Below are positions 15,118 through 16,507 of a stretch of DNA of 16,507 bases, one piece after another. The DNA lies in contig CAKRLC010000061.1 in assembly GCA_934358955.1 (NCBI GenBank), forward strand, positions 1-16,507, read 5' to 3'. The notes beneath the pieces are model-generated. The model was not told the origin of the DNA and searched no databases. It saw only the letters and a list, made by a program, of their open reading frames with translations. Source of the stretch: an uncultured Roseburia sp. (lineage in GTDB: Bacteria > Bacillota > Clostridia > Lachnospirales > Lachnospiraceae). Each line of letters begins with the position of its first letter. Positions within the stretch are counted from its first letter, which is position 1. Both the position numbers and the translations under genes were made by a program.

Positions 15118-16302
15118 TGGTAATTCTTTACCCTCTAAGAATTCAAGAGAAGCTCCACCACCTGTAGAAATATGTGTCATCTTGTCACCAAATCCTAACT
15201 GGTTAACTGCTGCTGCAGAATCTCCACCACCGATGATTGTAGTAGCATCTGTATCAGCTAAAGCTTTTGCTACAGCGATTGTACCAGCTGCAAGTGTAGG
15301 GTTCTCGAATACGCCCATAGGTCCGTTCCAAACAACTGTTTTTGCTGTCTTAACTGCATCTGCAAAAAGTTCTCTTGTCTTAGGTCCGATATCACATCCC
15401 TCACGGTCTGCTGGAAGCTTATCAGCATCATATACTTCAACTTCTACTGGAGCATCGATTGGGTTAGGGAAATCTTTGATTGTTACAGCGTCAACTGGTA
15501 ATAATAATTTCTTGCCAAGTTTCTCAGCTTTTTCCATCATTTCTTTACAGTAATCAATCTTGCTGTCGTCTACTAAAGATAAACCGATTTCATATCCTTT
15601 TGCTTTTAAGAATGTGTAAGCCATACCACCACCGATGATAAGAGTATCACATTTCTCAAGTAAGTTAGAGATAACATTTAATTTATCAGCAACTTTTGCA
15701 CCACCAAGGATTGCAACGAAAGGTCTTACTGGATTCTCTACTGCATTTCCTAAGAAATCGATTTCTTTCTGCATTAAGTAACCAACAACTGCTGTATCAA
15801 CTAACTTAGCAACACCTACGTTAGAGCAGTGAGCTCTGTGAGCTGTACCAAATGCATCGTTTACGAATACATCACAGATAGAAGCAAGGTCTTTGGAGAA
15901 TTCTTCACCATTCTTTGTTTCTTCTGGTCTGAAACGTGTATTCTCAAGTAAAATAACGTCGCCGTCTTTCATAGCTTCTACAGCTGCTCTTGCATTTGGT
16001 CCAACAACTTCCGGATCAGCTACAAATTTTACTTCCTGTCCTAATAATTCAGAAAGTCTTACTGCTACTGGTGCAAGTGTTTTTGTTAATTTATCTTCTT
16101 CTGTTTTAACTTTTCCAAGGTGAGAGCAGAGAATTACTTTTCCGCCATCAGCGATTAATTTTTTAATGGTTGGAAGAGCTGCTACAAGACGGTTCTCGTC
16201 TGTGATCTTTCCTTCTTTTAAAGGTACATTGAAATCACATCTGCAAAGTACACGAAGTCCTTTTACATTGATATCATCTACGGATTTTTTATTTAATGAC
16301 AT
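15091..16302 (-). CDS. pgk: Phosphoglycerate kinase
   Basis: Pgk transfers phosphate from 1,3-bisphosphoglycerate to ADP, the first ATP-yielding step of glycolysis, in the cytoplasm. The protein has 403 residues, the normal length, with two Rossmann-like domains. The substrate-binding segment RCDFNVPL lies near residue 22, and further family motifs include SHLGK, LLENTRF and WNGPMGVFE. The C-terminal nucleotide-loop GGGDSAAAV completes the hinge region. The start at 16302 has GGGAG about 8 bases upstream. It lies between gap and tpiA. Its last 15-27 bases are duplicated directly and inversely in the intergenic gap to tpiA. All expected motifs are intact. Confidence 0.98.
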   Translation of the reverse strand: MSLNKKSVDDINVKGLRVLCRCDFNVPLKEGKITDENRLVAALPTIKKLIADGGKVILCSHLGKVKTEEDKLTKTLAPVAVRLSELLGQEVKFVADPEVVGPNARAAVEAMKDGDVILLENTRFRPEETKNGEEFSKDLASICDVFVNDAFGTAHRAHCSNVGVAKLVDTAVVGYLMQKEIDFLGNAVENPVRPFVAILGGAKVADKLNVISNLLEKCDTLIIGGGMAYTFLKAKGYEIGLSLVDDSKIDYCKEMMEKAEKLGKKLLLPVDAVTIKDFPNPIDAPVEVEVYDADKLPADREGCDIGPKTRELFADAVKTAKTVVWNGPMGVFENPTLAAGTIAVAKALADTDATTIIGGGDSAAAVNQLGFGDKMTHISTGGGASLEFLEGKELPGVAAANDK

Positions 16303-16338
16303 TGTAATGTCTCCCTTCTAGGATAATTATTATGACAC

Positions 16339-16358
16339 TGAGTATCCCCAAATACTCA
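16339..16358. repeat. Perfect hairpin in the gap-pgk intergenic region
   Basis: tgagtat (16339-16345) and atactca (16352-16358) form a 7-bp stem with a 6-base loop, read TTGGGG on the minus strand. It lies between the hairpin after gap and the pgk ribosome binding site. There is no U-run, so it could protect the 5' end of a processed pgk message or be a protein-binding palindrome. Confidence 0.5.
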
Positions 16359-16370
16359 ATATGCAAAAGA

Positions 16371-16393
16371 GATCCGGCCCAAGTGGCCGGACC
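16371..16393 (-). terminator. GC-rich hairpin after gap (partial terminator)
   Basis: A 9-bp stem, GGTCCGGCC with GGCCGGATC on the minus strand (one G-U pair), has a 5-base loop and is followed by TCTTTT. It lies about 40 bases past the gap stop codon. The U-run is short, so partial termination that keeps gap message more abundant than pgk is plausible. Confidence 0.65.
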
Positions 16394-16432
16394 CCTTCAT
16401 AAAGTCTCTTTACATTGAATCAGAACAACAAA

Positions 16433-16507
16433 TTAAGCTAACTCAGAGAAGTATTTGATTGTACGAACCATCTGAGATGTGTAGCTGTTCTCGTTATCAT
16501 ACCAAGA
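16433..16507 (-). CDS. gap: Glyceraldehyde-3-phosphate dehydrogenase, C-terminal fragment (cut by window edge)
   Basis: Only the last 24 codons and the stop are in the window. They read SWYDNENSYTSQMVRTIKYF and end SELA, the conserved C-terminal helix of GAPDH. WYDNE is the family hallmark that packs near the active site. The gene continues beyond base 16507. It is the first visible gene of the gap-pgk-tpiA-gpmI series, 130 bases upstream of pgk. The enzyme oxidises glyceraldehyde 3-phosphate to 1,3-bisphosphoglycerate, the substrate of Pgk. Confidence 0.95.
   Translation of the reverse strand, partial: SWYDNENSYTSQMVRTIKYFSELA

Noticed and set aside
14915..15553. 212-residue plus-strand open frame across the pgk-tpiA gap and the end of pgk
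   Set aside because: It is antisense to pgk, has low-complexity Ser/Ala/Pro composition from the mirrored codon bias, and no ribosome binding site or family resemblance.
1..16507. CRISPR array, insertion sequence, prophage, toxin-antitoxin or tRNA
   Set aside because: No regularly spaced repeats, transposase, integrase, small paired toxin genes or cloverleaf-type sequence was found on either strand.

Overview
The window looks like chromosomal DNA of a strictly anaerobic, low-GC Gram-positive bacterium, most likely a gut Clostridia of the Lachnospiraceae type. This rests on an oxygen-sensitive class III ribonucleotide reductase with its activase, a glycolytic cluster in the Firmicutes order gap-pgk-tpiA-gpmI, strong GGAGG-type ribosome binding sites, and protein sequences typical of that group. 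I see no phage, insertion sequence, CRISPR array, tRNA or rRNA.

Layout. At 1-84 is a terminator-like repeat, also found at 8711-8763. Then, on the minus strand: a FliB-family lysine-N-methylase (85-1170), nrdG (1270-1788) and nrdD (1896-4058). The nrdD promoter region at 4059-4381 holds a near-consensus promoter, NrdR-box-like sites and a possible 24-codon leader ORF. Next comes a divergent resistance-type module: a MarR repressor on minus (4382-4831) and two overlapping plus-strand ABC exporter half-transporters (4951-8612). A clean palindromic operator sits in the shared promoter. Convergent to it, on minus, lie a MATE efflux protein (8783-10126), endonuclease III (10245-10895) and an unrecognised membrane protein with long charged coiled coils (10934-12142). 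The right end, all minus, is glycolysis: gpmI (12405-13943), tpiA (14209-14958), pgk (15091-16302) and the 3' end of gap (16433-16507).

How the genes work together. NrdG installs the glycyl radical on NrdD, so the pair supplies dNTPs without oxygen. The MarR protein probably represses both itself and the exporter pair. The two exporter subunits have complementary degenerate ATPase motifs and should form one asymmetric heterodimer. The glycolytic genes form a transcription unit read from gap toward gpmI, with hairpins in each intergenic gap that could set the relative mRNA levels.

Several N-termini were moved inward from the longest reading frame because a good ribosome binding site and the family's usual start agree: nrdG, nrdD, marR, nth, the coiled-coil protein and gpmI. 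The window is mostly ordinary core genome. The points most worth a second look are the duplicated and inverted pgk 3' end, the coiled-coil membrane protein, the nrdD control region, and the shared -10 element of the MarR/ABC promoter.
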